From Chryseobacterium capnotolerans (GTDB lineage: Bacteria; Bacteroidota; Bacteroidia; Flavobacteriales; Weeksellaceae): a stretch of DNA of 64,000 bases. Location of the stretch: NCBI RefSeq assembly GCF_021278965.1, contig NZ_CP065589.1, positions 4,469,001-4,533,000 of the forward strand, given 5' to 3'. The position numbers and the translations under genes were made by a program. Each line of letters starts with the position of its first letter. Position 1 is the stretch's first letter. Positions 54,431 to 63,404 of the stretch are shown here, piece after piece. The notes beneath the pieces are model-generated. The model did not search any database. It saw only the letters and a program-made list of their open reading frames with translations, and was not told where the DNA came from.

Positions 54431-54733
54431 ATGAAAAAATTATTATCAGCAATGTCATTAGTTTTAGGACTAGGCCTTGCTACTGCTCAGCAGACTGCTC
54501 CCGCTACCCATACCACTCCTGCTCCTGTAAAAGTAGCAGCCGCTAAACCTGCAGAAGTAAAAGCTGCCAAACCAATGGCTGCTAAAACAGCTAAACCGGC
54601 AGAGGCAAAACCTGCTCAGCCTGCCCCTGCTGCTAAAATGAAAAAAGACGGGACTCCGGATAAGAGATATAAAGAAAATAAGCATCTGAAAAAAGATGGC
54701 ACGCCGGACAAAAGATACAAAGCAAACAAATAA
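54431..54733 (+). CDS. Secreted Ala/Pro/Lys-rich protein with C-terminal KKDGTPDKRYK repeats
   Basis: This 100-residue protein starts at ATG 54431 (MKKLLSAMSLVLGLGLATAQ signal peptide); an earlier ATG at 54392 has no signal character. The mature part is a low-complexity PAKPA-type stretch (TPAPVKVAAAKPAEV, AKTAKPAEAKPAQP) and then two copies of KKDGTPDKRYKxNK at the end. The repeated unit is a basic motif seen in many Bacteroidota small proteins and in phage/viral basic adaptor domains. It probably binds polyanions or the envelope; no enzyme function is expected. Confidence 0.72.
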   Translation: MKKLLSAMSLVLGLGLATAQQTAPATHTTPAPVKVAAAKPAEVKAAKPMAAKTAKPAEAKPAQPAPAAKMKKDGTPDKRYKENKHLKKDGTPDKRYKANK

Positions 54734-54781
54734 GCATAACATCAACATATAGTTGTTATTTTCATAATCAAATTTCGAGAA

Positions 54782-54811
54782 AAGCCGATGGGATTTATTT
54801 CATCGGTTTTT
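54782..54811 (+). terminator. Intrinsic terminator before the GH3 gene
   Basis: CCGATG (54785-54790) and CATCGG (54801-54806) form a short stem with flanking AA/TT pairs and a seven-T run. It closes the transcript of the KKDGTPDKRYK protein. Confidence 0.72.
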
Positions 54812-54858
54812 TTATGCTTTACTCTCTAAAAATGGTTCCACAATTCTTTACTTATTTA

Positions 54859-54866
54859 TAAATTTG
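54859..54866 (+). promoter_or_regulatory. -7 promoter box 4 bases before the GH3 ATG (possible leaderless start)
   Basis: TAAATTTG fits TAnnTTTG and is followed by ACCC and the ATG at 54871. With transcription starting several bases after the box, the mRNA would begin at or near the start codon. Confidence 0.5.
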
Positions 54867-54870
54867 ACCC

Positions 54871-56370
54871 ATGTTAAACTTCTTCAAGAAAAACGCAGCG
54901 CTTATTTGGGCAAAAAAACATGTTCAAAAGGCGGAGGAATTCAAAAAAAATGCAGAAAGAAATCAGGAGAACCTTTTGATTTCCCTTGTCAATACAGCTC
55001 AGAAAACACTTTTCGGGCGGGAACATGATTTTGAAAACATCCGTTCTGTAAAGGATTTCCAGGACAGAGTTGCGATTGCCGACTATGAAGATTTGAAACC
55101 CTATATTGAGAGAGTAAAAAAAGGACAGGGGAATATTCTCTGGACAGATACTCCCGAATATTTCGCTAAAACCTCGGGAACCACTTCAGGATCAAAATAC
55201 ATCCCTATATCTAAAGAAGGAATGCCTTATCAGATTGCAGGAGCTCAAAGTGCCTTATTCCATTATATCAGTAAAAAGAATAATGCAGATTTTGTGAATG
55301 GAAAAATGATCTTTCTGCAGGGAAGCCCAGAACTGGAAGAGGTTTTCGGAATTAAAACCGGAAGACTATCCGGAATTGTAGCCCACCATATTCCTAATTA
55401 TCTCCAAAAGAACAGGCTACCAAGCTGGGAAACCAATATTATGGAAGACTGGGAAGCAAAAGTAGACAAGATTATTGAAGAAACCGAACACCAAAATATG
55501 ACGTTGATTTCAGGAATACCGCCCTGGCTCATTATGTATTTTGAGAAACTGACTGAAAAACACGGAAAAAAGGTAAAACAAATCTTTCCTAACCTTCAGC
55601 TCCTTGTTACAGGAGGTGTCAACTATGAACCTTATCGTGATAAGATGGAAGATTTATTGGGCGGAAAAGTGGATATCATTCAAACTTTTCCTGCCTCTGA
55701 AGGATTCTTTGCTTTTCAGGATGATTATACCAAGGAAGGACTTCTTCTTTTAACCAATCATGGTATTTTCTATGAATTTATTCCTTTGGAAGAATATGGA
55801 AAGCCGAATGCCAGGAGATTAACATTAAAAGAAATTGAGCTTCATAAAGACTATGCCCTGATTTTAACAACCAATTCAGGATTATGGGCCTACTCTATTG
55901 GTGATGTAGTAAGATTTATTGATAAAAATCCATACAGAGTTCTGGTAAGTGGAAGAACCAAACACTTTACTTCTGCATTCGGAGAACATGTCATTGCTTT
56001 TGAAGTGGAAGAGGCAATGAAGGCAACTCTTGAAAAATATCCGGCACAGATTACTGAATTTCATTTAGCACCTCAGGTAAATCCAGGTGAAGGTCTTCCT
56101 TATCATGAATGGCTGATCGAATTTGAAAAAGATCCTGAAAACATGGAAACGTTCAGAAATGAACTGGATCAGCAGCTAAGAAACAGAAATACCTATTATG
56201 ATGATCTGATTTCAGGGAATATTCTGCAAAAGCTTCATATCACAAAGCTGAAGAAAAATGCGTTTCATGAATATGCTAAGTCTCAAGGAAAATTGGGTGG
56301 ACAAAACAAGACTCCAAGATTAGCAAATGACAGAAATATCGCAGATTTGTTAGAAATTTACAAATTTTAA
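54871..56370 (+). CDS. GH3-family acyl-adenylate/amide synthetase-like protein
   Basis: This 499-residue protein is homologous to the plant GH3 auxin-amido synthetases and their bacterial relatives. The adenylate-forming signature KTSGTTSGSKYIPIS is seen at residues ~105-120, with EGFFAFQDD, GIFYEFIPLEEY, IGDVVRF and the C-terminal GRTKHFTSAFGEHV segment matching GH3 motifs 2 and 3. Bacterial GH3-like proteins are widespread in Flavobacteriia; their substrates are not established. It could activate a carboxylate and join it to an amine. The promoter lies just before the ATG. Confidence 0.88.
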   Translation: MLNFFKKNAALIWAKKHVQKAEEFKKNAERNQENLLISLVNTAQKTLFGREHDFENIRSVKDFQDRVAIADYEDLKPYIERVKKGQGNILWTDTPEYFAKTSGTTSGSKYIPISKEGMPYQIAGAQSALFHYISKKNNADFVNGKMIFLQGSPELEEVFGIKTGRLSGIVAHHIPNYLQKNRLPSWETNIMEDWEAKVDKIIEETEHQNMTLISGIPPWLIMYFEKLTEKHGKKVKQIFPNLQLLVTGGVNYEPYRDKMEDLLGGKVDIIQTFPASEGFFAFQDDYTKEGLLLLTNHGIFYEFIPLEEYGKPNARRLTLKEIELHKDYALILTTNSGLWAYSIGDVVRFIDKNPYRVLVSGRTKHFTSAFGEHVIAFEVEEAMKATLEKYPAQITEFHLAPQVNPGEGLPYHEWLIEFEKDPENMETFRNELDQQLRNRNTYYDDLISGNILQKLHITKLKKNAFHEYAKSQGKLGGQNKTPRLANDRNIADLLEIYKF

Positions 56371-56413
56371 AGATATTTTTTCAATTCCAAAAACGTATAT
56401 TCGAAAAAAATTA

Positions 56414-56421
56414 TAAATTTG
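56414..56421 (+). promoter_or_regulatory. Putative -7 promoter box for the small lipoprotein gene
   Basis: TAAATTTG fits TAnnTTTG, 18 bases before the ATG at 56440. Confidence 0.5.
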
Positions 56422-56439
56422 AAAAACTAAACGAAAATA

Positions 56440-56802
56440 ATGAAAGCATCTGTACTGTTGAAATCATCTTTATTAACGTCTTTATTTGTTATGACCTCTT
56501 GCGCTACCACAAAATACAGCGAGGATATTTCAAAAAACAACTATTCCAACCTGGAAGCCGGAAAAATTTACAAAGTCACTATGAGAGACGGGTCTCCGAA
56601 ACAGAAAATATTATTCAGAAACATTGTTGGAGATAATCTTGTAGGTACAGCCGGAAAAAAAGACAGTACAGAAGTAATTATCCCTAAATCTAATGTAGCC
56701 GCTGTGAAAGACAGAAGAAAAGCAAGAATTGCAGCAGGTGCTACTATTATTGGGGCTGCAGGAGTTGCTGCTATCGTAATCAGTTCGTCAAGAACAGACT
56801 AA
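56440..56802 (+). CDS. Small membrane-anchored lipoprotein of unknown function
   Basis: This 120-residue protein has signal MKASVLLKSSLLTSLFVMTSC with lipobox cysteine at residue 21. A mature part includes KIYKVTMRDGSPKQKILFRNIVGDNL, a short beta-rich fold, and the C-terminus KARIAAGATIIGAAGVAAIVISSS, a glycine/alanine-rich hydrophobic tail that may insert in the membrane. It is not recognised. It is transcribed alone and ends before a hairpin. Confidence 0.72.
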   Translation: MKASVLLKSSLLTSLFVMTSCATTKYSEDISKNNYSNLEAGKIYKVTMRDGSPKQKILFRNIVGDNLVGTAGKKDSTEVIIPKSNVAAVKDRRKARIAAGATIIGAAGVAAIVISSSRTD

Positions 56803-56860
56803 AATAGATTTTATCTTTTGATATATATTTAATATATCTTTTAAAAAACGATATAGAGAT

Positions 56861-56884
56861 AGCCCTAAATAAATTTTTAGGGCT
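56861..56884 (+). terminator. Intrinsic terminator lying 11 bases before the MFS start
   Basis: AGCCCTAAA (56861-56869) and TTTAGGGCT (56876-56884) form a 9-bp stem followed by ATTTTT. It should end the lipoprotein transcript, but it is so close to the MFS gene (ATG 56895) that no room remains for a promoter between them. It could instead attenuate read-through. Confidence 0.65.
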
Positions 56885-56894
56885 ATTTTTGTTC

Positions 56895-58130
56895 ATGATT
56901 TCCTTTACCCCATTACAAACTTTACAAAATGTTGAGTTCAGAAATCTTCTTACCGGGAGATTTTTTATTGTTTTAGCCTTCAGAATGCTTGCTACCTTAT
57001 TAGGATGGTGGGTGTATCAATTAACCAAAGATCCTTTTTCAATCGGTCTTATCGGACTTTCAGAGGTTATTCCTGCAGTAAGCTGTGCTTTATATGCCGG
57101 CCACGTAATTGATATGAACGAAAAAAAGAGACTGTTGCTTATCTGCAATTATGCTTATATTTTTCTGATCGGATTACTTTTGATTCCTGCCTTTTTTAAT
57201 GTTCAGATGCATTTTACCGGGCATCAGATCACTTATTATATTTATGGGGTTATATTTTTTACCGGAATTGCGAGAGCTTTTATTGGCCCTATTGTTCCTT
57301 CTATGATTCCTAAAATTGTAAAAAAAGAGAACCTTCCCAATGCTGTTACCCTGAACCAGGCTACATTCCTTATATCTTCTGTATGCGGCCACGCCATCGG
57401 AGGTCTTCTTATCGGATATTTCGGTGTACAATGGACACTGGTGGTTATTTTATCTTTGATATTTATTGCTTCACTGTTTTTCTGGCAGCTTAACAAACAA
57501 CATTCAGAGTACAAAAAAGAAACGGTAGATGTTGTGGAAAGCATGCGCGAAGGCATCTCCTATATTTTTAAAACAAAAGAAATTTTAGGAGCCTTATGCC
57601 TGGATATGTTTGCAGTACTTTTCGGAGGTGCAGTAGCCATGATCCCCGTATTTGCCACAGATATTCTGAATTCAGGAGCGGAAGGATTCGGGCTGCTGAA
57701 TGCAGCGTCTGATATTGGCTCCATGTGCATTATTACTCTTTTATCAATTGTTCCTTTACGAAAAAACCAGGGAAAAATACTTCTTATAGTGGTGACAGGA
57801 TTCGGAATCTGTATCGTTGGATTTGGCTTATCCAAGCTGTATTGGCTTTCTTTTATGTTCCTTGTATTAAGTGGAATGCTTGATGGTATTTCTGTAGTAA
57901 TTAGAGGAACTATTGTACAATTAAAAACACCTGATCATATAAGAGGTCGGGTTTTGAGTGTGAATTCAATATTCATCATGTCCAGTAACGAAATGGGCCA
58001 ATTCGAAAGTGGAGTTATGGCAAAATTATTAGGTGTAGTGCGTTCTGTAGTGTTTGGCGGATGCATGACTGTCCTGGTTGCCCTAATTGTTGGAAGTACT
58101 AACCCAAAGCTAAGAAAGATGCAATATTAA
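56895..58130 (+). CDS. Major facilitator superfamily transporter
   Basis: This 411-residue transporter has about twelve hydrophobic segments. The cytoplasmic loop after TM2 reads GHVIDMNEKKRLLLI, the DxxxKKR variant of the MFS signature; SLLGGAV-like helices and the PVFATDILNSGAEGFGLL segment belong to the enterobactin exporter/MFS_3-like group. Start at ATG 56895 (MISFTPLQTL); the TTG two codons upstream is not needed. Substrate unknown; drug or siderophore efflux is typical for this subgroup. A hairpin terminator just upstream leaves its promoter unclear. Confidence 0.88.
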   Translation: MISFTPLQTLQNVEFRNLLTGRFFIVLAFRMLATLLGWWVYQLTKDPFSIGLIGLSEVIPAVSCALYAGHVIDMNEKKRLLLICNYAYIFLIGLLLIPAFFNVQMHFTGHQITYYIYGVIFFTGIARAFIGPIVPSMIPKIVKKENLPNAVTLNQATFLISSVCGHAIGGLLIGYFGVQWTLVVILSLIFIASLFFWQLNKQHSEYKKETVDVVESMREGISYIFKTKEILGALCLDMFAVLFGGAVAMIPVFATDILNSGAEGFGLLNAASDIGSMCIITLLSIVPLRKNQGKILLIVVTGFGICIVGFGLSKLYWLSFMFLVLSGMLDGISVVIRGTIVQLKTPDHIRGRVLSVNSIFIMSSNEMGQFESGVMAKLLGVVRSVVFGGCMTVLVALIVGSTNPKLRKMQY

Positions 58131-58189
58131 CAAACTTATGACTGATTGATTCAAGAACAATTAAATCAAATAAAATTAAGCATATATAA

Positions 58190-58220
58190 AATAAGGACAG
58201 AAATATTTTCTGTCCTTATT
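58190..58220 (+). terminator. Intrinsic terminator after the MFS gene
   Basis: AATAAGGACAGAAA (58190-58203) and TTTCTGTCCTTATT (58207-58220) make a perfect 14-bp stem with a 3-base loop, followed by a T-rich tract. It ends the MFS transcript 60 bases after its stop. I see nothing else in the remaining gap up to 58400. Confidence 0.9.
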
Positions 58221-58404
58221 TTTATTTTATACCATATTTATTTCAAAACAACTAATACTTATATCCACAAATAACTCCATAAAACCAACAACCATTACGA
58301 TCTTCATATATCCAATTATCATCAACAAAATACAAGATCACAAAACAACAATACACATTCTTTAAATATATAATAAAATCTATCATGAAACATTAATAAT
58401 TTCA

Positions 58405-58412
58405 TATATTTG
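58405..58412 (+). promoter_or_regulatory. Putative -7 promoter box for the gene at 58430
   Basis: TATATTTG fits TAnnTTTG, 17 bases before the ATG. Confidence 0.52.
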
Positions 58413-58429
58413 CTTCAAATATCCCCTTT

Positions 58430-59026
58430 ATGAATAAAATTCTATTTATTTTAAGCTTTTTCGTGACTGGCTTATGGGTAAGTGCCCAGACTTTTACTGA
58501 TAAAGCTTTACAACAAAGCGCTTCACAGCTCAATACCACCAATACAGAAGGTGATTACGACAAATTGTTTAAGAAATTCACGGAAACTAATACTTCTGAA
58601 CAATGGCAGGCTTTTCATTATGCTGCCGTTTCTATGTATCTTAAAGCGGAACTTTTATCAAAAAAATCTGCTGCTTCAGCTATTCATTCAAGCGTAACAG
58701 CAGAAAAATTTGCTCTTGGAGTATCGCTTTCCCAACCTGACAATGCGGAAAACAACATTCTTCTAGCCCTTATCATGCTGCAAAGCATACAGCTGAATGT
58801 CTATAAAGATCCGGCAAAAGCAGCACAAGAGGTTTCAAAATACATTGCAAAAGCAGAAAGTTCTGACCCAAACAATCCAAGATTAGCAATCCTAAAAGCA
58901 AAATCAGCAGAAAAATCTGGCAACATGACCGAGGCTGAAGCTCAATACCAAAAAGCAGCAACAGGATTCACAACCTTGAACTCTGTACCTGGATGGGGTA
59001 AACAACTTATCCCTAAAAACAAATAA
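58430..59026 (+). CDS. Exported TPR-like protein of unknown function
   Basis: This 198-residue exported protein has signal peptide MNKILFILSFFVTGLWVSAQ. The body is alpha-helical with repeated alanine/leucine pairs. AESSDPNNPRLAILKAKSAE and MTEAEAQYQKAATGF have the TPR consensus of small residues at positions 8, 20 and 27. Such exported TPR proteins in Flavobacteriia act as scaffolds; the partner is unknown. It is followed at 37 bases by a T9SS substrate gene and may be cotranscribed. Confidence 0.72.
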   Translation: MNKILFILSFFVTGLWVSAQTFTDKALQQSASQLNTTNTEGDYDKLFKKFTETNTSEQWQAFHYAAVSMYLKAELLSKKSAASAIHSSVTAEKFALGVSLSQPDNAENNILLALIMLQSIQLNVYKDPAKAAQEVSKYIAKAESSDPNNPRLAILKAKSAEKSGNMTEAEAQYQKAATGFTTLNSVPGWGKQLIPKNK

Positions 59027-59063
59027 CTTACGTTAAGTATTCAACTTTAAATTGGTCAAAAAA

Positions 59064-61163
59064 ATGAAAAAATATCTACTGATTTTTCTAATTTTCATTA
59101 CCCAGATGGTCTTTGCACAACAGGACTGTATCACCGCTATCCCTATTTGCAGTGATTCAGAGATCTCGTTAAAACCTAATGGAAGCGGAAGTGTAAAAGA
59201 AGGAAGCGGCTGTCTAAACTCTGAGAGTAACTCAATCTGGTTCACCTTCAGTATACAAACAGCAGGAACATTAACCTTTCTTATTACCCCTATGGGACCT
59301 AATGCTTACAACATTGATTATGATTTTGCATTATATGGACCCAATCACAGCTGCAGCAACCCTAGAGAAACTCCTCTAAGATGTTCATATGCCGGAATGG
59401 GCAACTTGATAAGCAGACCTCTTACAGGTCTTAACATGACTGCTACAGAAACTACGGAAGATGGCGGCGGAATCGGTTTTGTAAAATACATTGACGTACT
59501 TCCTGGAGAAGTATATCATTTGCTATTAAATAACTTCTCCACTGAAATTGCCCCTTTTAAATTAAGTTTTGGCGGAACAGCATCATTGCTTACTCCATTT
59601 GATAATAATTCATTAAAAATTTATCAGCCTTTCCCATTCTTAAAGCCTGGAGCAAAAAATGATGGAGATATTGATATTTGTGGCAATCCGGTAACCTTTG
59701 ATTTTGCTACCTTATCCAATCACATCAGAAATAATAATCCAAATTTCATTATAAAGTATTATCGCAGTGCAGCCGATGCAGCAGCTGATTATGATCCTAT
59801 CACAGCCCCTATTCCGGTTAACACTACTACTAAATACACATATTCTATTTCTTATTCAGACCCTACCAAACCTGTCAGCTTTTTAAATCAATGTAGAGAA
59901 TTTGGGGAAATTAATTTTGTTGACAGATCTTTTGCCCTCACCCCTGGCGAACTCCTCTCCTGTAGTAACAACAATTCTGGAACGGCATTATACGACTTAT
60001 CATCAGCCGATATAGGACTCACTCCTAATCTTAATGTAAAGTATTATCCTTCAATGTATGACCTTGACCACGTCATCAACGAAATTACCAATCCTTATCA
60101 ATATGTTTCTGCTGAAGGATCTGTATTTGTAAAGGCAACCAATGAATATGGATGTATTGCGATTACAGAAATTAAATTAAAATTCAACCCATTGGTAAAA
60201 GTACTTATACCACCTCCGTTAGTTGCTTGCCATCTGGAATCAAACCCTTCCATGGGAATGTTTGACCTTGACAGCGCTCCGGTAACAGCGCCAACTGATG
60301 GTACGAAGAAAAAATATTACCCTTCAATGGCTGACGCAGTAGATGCCACGAATGAAATAACCAATTTCAAAACTTATATGGCACCTAATGGTGTGGTATA
60401 TGTAAGAGTATATGATGACCTTGGATGTTTCAATGTTGTTAAAGTAACGCTTCAAGTACTTCCTCCGGTAAAATCCAGCGTACTTAAGGATAAAATCATC
60501 TGTATGGAAGACAAAACCACTCTGGATGCAGGACCTGGATTTAAAAAGTACGAATGGAGCACAGGTGCTACCACACAAACCATCACTGACGTAGGAGTAG
60601 GGACATACTGGGTAAAATTAACAAGTAAAGTTCAAGAATGTACTACCACTCAAAAGGTAACAGTATATCCTTCTGAACAACCTGTAATCACCAGCATTGA
60701 TGTATCTACCACAAATATTACCGTAAATGTAGCAGGTGGAACTCCTGATTATAAATATTCTATAGACAATATTGTATGGCAGGATTCTAATGTATTCAAC
60801 AACGTGCCAAGAGGAAATTACAAGATATATGTAAAAGATGCTTATGATTGTGACCCTATCATTGTTGAAACAATAGTTCCTAATATTGTAAATGTTATCA
60901 CTCCAAATGGAGATGGAATTAATGACGTTCTTGATTATTCCGCAATTGCAGGTAAGCAAAACCTGACATTGAGTATTTTCGACAGATATGGTGTAAAAAT
61001 TCACCAGGCTGATAAATCTAACGGATACAAATGGGACGGAACAATAGCAGGCAAGAAAATACCTACAGGTACTTACTGGTATTCTTTAACCTGGAATGAG
61101 AACAACAGCAAGAGCACACCATTCAAATTCTCAGGATGGATCATTGTGAAAAACAGAGACTAA
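59064..61163 (+). CDS. T9SS-secreted protein with gliding-motility C-terminal (type B) sorting domain
   Basis: This 699-residue exported protein starts at ATG 59064 (MKKYLLIFLIFITQMVFAQ); a TTG at 59052 is possible. The first domain (to about 180) is the disulfide-rich QQDCITAIPICSDSE unit typical of flavobacterial surface proteins. Repeats near 330-460 have the motif KYYPSMxDxxxxxNEIT (two copies). The last ~85 residues, NVITPNGDGINDVLDYS ... LTLSIFDRYGVKIHQ ... YWYSLTW ... FKFSGWIIVKNRD, form the type B sorting domain recognised by the type IX secretion system. It is probably a surface adhesin or gliding-associated protein. A terminator follows. Confidence 0.9.
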   Translation: MKKYLLIFLIFITQMVFAQQDCITAIPICSDSEISLKPNGSGSVKEGSGCLNSESNSIWFTFSIQTAGTLTFLITPMGPNAYNIDYDFALYGPNHSCSNPRETPLRCSYAGMGNLISRPLTGLNMTATETTEDGGGIGFVKYIDVLPGEVYHLLLNNFSTEIAPFKLSFGGTASLLTPFDNNSLKIYQPFPFLKPGAKNDGDIDICGNPVTFDFATLSNHIRNNNPNFIIKYYRSAADAAADYDPITAPIPVNTTTKYTYSISYSDPTKPVSFLNQCREFGEINFVDRSFALTPGELLSCSNNNSGTALYDLSSADIGLTPNLNVKYYPSMYDLDHVINEITNPYQYVSAEGSVFVKATNEYGCIAITEIKLKFNPLVKVLIPPPLVACHLESNPSMGMFDLDSAPVTAPTDGTKKKYYPSMADAVDATNEITNFKTYMAPNGVVYVRVYDDLGCFNVVKVTLQVLPPVKSSVLKDKIICMEDKTTLDAGPGFKKYEWSTGATTQTITDVGVGTYWVKLTSKVQECTTTQKVTVYPSEQPVITSIDVSTTNITVNVAGGTPDYKYSIDNIVWQDSNVFNNVPRGNYKIYVKDAYDCDPIIVETIVPNIVNVITPNGDGINDVLDYSAIAGKQNLTLSIFDRYGVKIHQADKSNGYKWDGTIAGKKIPTGTYWYSLTWNENNSKSTPFKFSGWIIVKNRD

Positions 61164-61180
61164 TTTTTTAATCATATCAT

Positions 61181-61210
61181 AAAAAATCACCTCAATTGAG
61201 GTGATTTTTT
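61181..61210 (+). terminator. Intrinsic terminator after the T9SS protein
   Basis: Bases 61181-61210 are a 30-base perfect palindrome, with stem arms around CACCTCAATTGAGGTG and a T tract on both sides. Strong and potentially bidirectional. Confidence 0.88.
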
Positions 61211-61303
61211 TTATCAACACAATCAACTCCCTATTGGCCGTATTTTTACAAAGACTGCTAATAATTTGTTGAATACTATTTTTTAAATATTTTTTAAATA
61301 AGC

Positions 61304-61311
61304 TATCTTTG
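61304..61311 (+). promoter_or_regulatory. -7 promoter box 4 bases before the dnaB ATG (possible leaderless start)
   Basis: TATCTTTG fits TAnnTTTG and is followed by CACC and the ATG at 61316. The same 4-base spacing occurs before the GH3 gene. Confidence 0.52.
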
Positions 61312-61315
61312 CACC

Positions 61316-62902
61316 ATGGCGCAGAAAGAAACATTATCATCCCTTACCCACGGAAACTTTGCAAAAGAGCTGTCTATTGCGGATGGAAAAATGCCTCCTA
61401 ATGCAGTGGATTTCGAAAGACTTGTTATCGGAACTTTTTTGATTGACAAAAAAGGTCTTGACCATTCCATTGACCTCCTTACCTCGGAAGTATTTTACGA
61501 TCCCAGACATCAAGTTATTTTTTCTACTATCTTAAAGCTTTATGAAGGCAACCATCCTGTAGACTTAATGACCATCATCCAGGAGCTTAAGAAAGAGGAT
61601 AAACTAAGTCAGGCCGGAGGAGATCATTACATCATTGATCTTACCATGGGAGTAAGTTCATCTGCCCACATTGAATACCATGTTCGTGTTATTCTTGAAA
61701 AATATATTTTGAGAAGCCTCATTAATGTTTCTGCAAATGTGATTGATTCTTCCTACAAAGAATCAACAGACGTATTTGAACTTCTGGATAAAGCAGAACA
61801 GTCTTTCTTCGAGATCACTAACGGAACCATTAAAAAAGGTTTTGATACCGCCAACTCATTAGTAAAGCAAGCAATTGATACCATTAAATCTTTAAAGGAC
61901 AAGCAAGGACTTTCCGGAGTTCCTTCAGGATTTCGTGATGTGGATAAAGAAACCGGAGGCTGGCAGAATTCTGACCTTATCATCATTGCTGCACGTCCGG
62001 CGATGGGAAAAACAGCATTTCTTCTTTCAATGGCAAGAAATATTGCTGTAGGTCACAAAATCCCAATGGCTCTATTCTCTCTCGAGATGGCCTCTGTACA
62101 GCTTATCACCAGGATGATTGCTTCCGAAACAAGAATTTCCTCCGAAAAACTTCGTAAAGGAACACTTGATGACGAAGAATGGCAAAGACTATTCTCCAAC
62201 GTTTCCGAATTAGAAAATGCCCCCTTATATATTGACGAAACTCCGTCCCTTTCGATCTTCGACTTCCGTGCAAAATGCCGAAGACTGGTAATGCAGCATG
62301 GGGTAAGGCTGATCATGGTCGACTACCTTCAACTGATGACAGCCGGTGGAGGAGGAAAAGGAGTTGGAAACCGTGAACAGGAAATTTCCATGATCTCCCG
62401 TTCATTAAAAGCCATTGCAAAAGAACTGAACGTTCCGGTAATTGCACTTTCCCAGCTTTCCCGTAGTGTGGAAACGCGTCCTGGAAAAAGACCTCAGCTT
62501 TCCGATCTAAGGGAATCCGGAGCGATTGAGCAGGATGCGGATATTGTATCTTTCATCTTCAGACCCGAATATTATAAAATTACAGTGTGGGATAATGATG
62601 AAGAAGGACAAGAAACCTCTACAGAAAATCAGGCTGAATTAATTATCGCAAAACACAGAAATGGTGCGACTGCTGATGTACGACTTTCCTTCTTAAAACA
62701 TTTTGCAAAATTCGGTGATATTGAAGCAGCCCTTGATGGCGGTATGGGAGGCGGCTACCCATCAAACTTTGGAGAACCAAGTGGCTTTGACAAAATTAAA
62801 ACAACAATCCAGCCGGGAGCAGCATTTGATCTTCCGGACAGCTCAAAACTTTCAGGATCTTCTATGAATGATTTTGATGATGATGATGACTTTCCGTTTT
62901 AA
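61316..62902 (+). CDS. dnaB: Replicative DNA helicase DnaB
   Basis: This is the hexameric 5'-3' helicase at the replication fork. The N-terminal domain (to about 170) contains PNAVDFERLVIGTFLID and DPRHQVIF. The RecA-like motor has Walker A ARPAMGKT at 226-233, LFSLEMASVQLITRM, the YLQLM motif after the Walker B strand, IALSQLSRSVETRP and DLRESGAIEQDADIV. Length 528 residues; the glycine/serine-rich, aspartate-rich tail (DDDDDFPF end) is a normal flavobacterial feature. rnhA follows after 25 bases, so the pair may be cotranscribed. Confidence 0.97.
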   Translation: MAQKETLSSLTHGNFAKELSIADGKMPPNAVDFERLVIGTFLIDKKGLDHSIDLLTSEVFYDPRHQVIFSTILKLYEGNHPVDLMTIIQELKKEDKLSQAGGDHYIIDLTMGVSSSAHIEYHVRVILEKYILRSLINVSANVIDSSYKESTDVFELLDKAEQSFFEITNGTIKKGFDTANSLVKQAIDTIKSLKDKQGLSGVPSGFRDVDKETGGWQNSDLIIIAARPAMGKTAFLLSMARNIAVGHKIPMALFSLEMASVQLITRMIASETRISSEKLRKGTLDDEEWQRLFSNVSELENAPLYIDETPSLSIFDFRAKCRRLVMQHGVRLIMVDYLQLMTAGGGGKGVGNREQEISMISRSLKAIAKELNVPVIALSQLSRSVETRPGKRPQLSDLRESGAIEQDADIVSFIFRPEYYKITVWDNDEEGQETSTENQAELIIAKHRNGATADVRLSFLKHFAKFGDIEAALDGGMGGGYPSNFGEPSGFDKIKTTIQPGAAFDLPDSSKLSGSSMNDFDDDDDFPF

Positions 62903-62927
62903 ATAATTCAATTTTATAGAACAGATT

Positions 62928-63404
62928 TTGAAAATCGAAATTTATACAGACGGTGCATGCAGTGGAAATCCTGGAAAAGGCGGATATGGCATCCTTATGC
63001 GCGTTCCTGAAAAAAACTATCAGAAAACATTTTCTAAAGGGTTCAGAAAAACCACCAATAATAGAATGGAACTCCTTGCTGTAATTTCTGCATTGGAAAA
63101 ACTAAAGTCTACAGAAAACGATATTCATGTATATACAGACAGCAAATATGTTGCAGACGCTGTTAATCAAAATTGGATCACCGGATGGATCAAAAGAGGC
63201 TGGAAAAATGTAAAAAATCCGGATCTCTGGAAAAAATTCATTGAACTTTACAACCTTCACAAACCCACTATGCATTGGGTAAAGGGCCATGCAGGTCATT
63301 TCGAAAATGAACTTTGTGATAAGTTAGCCGTTGCAGCAGCCAATTCTCCTGATTTGGAAATTGATGCTTATTTTGAAGGTTTAGAGAACAACTCTCTGTT
63401 TTAA
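62928..63404 (+). CDS. rnhA: Ribonuclease HI, TTG start
   Basis: It degrades RNA in RNA:DNA hybrids. The 158-residue protein has the DEDD catalytic set: Asp8 region in IYTDGACSGNPGKGGYG, Glu in NNRMELLAV, Asp in VYTDSKYVAD, and Asp in NELCDKLA near the end, with WVKGHAGH before it. The only sensible start is TTG 62928; no in-frame ATG lies between it and the upstream stop at 62904, and the N-terminus then matches the family. It follows dnaB by 25 bases. Confidence 0.95.
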   Translation: MKIEIYTDGACSGNPGKGGYGILMRVPEKNYQKTFSKGFRKTTNNRMELLAVISALEKLKSTENDIHVYTDSKYVADAVNQNWITGWIKRGWKNVKNPDLWKKFIELYNLHKPTMHWVKGHAGHFENELCDKLAVAAANSPDLEIDAYFEGLENNSLF

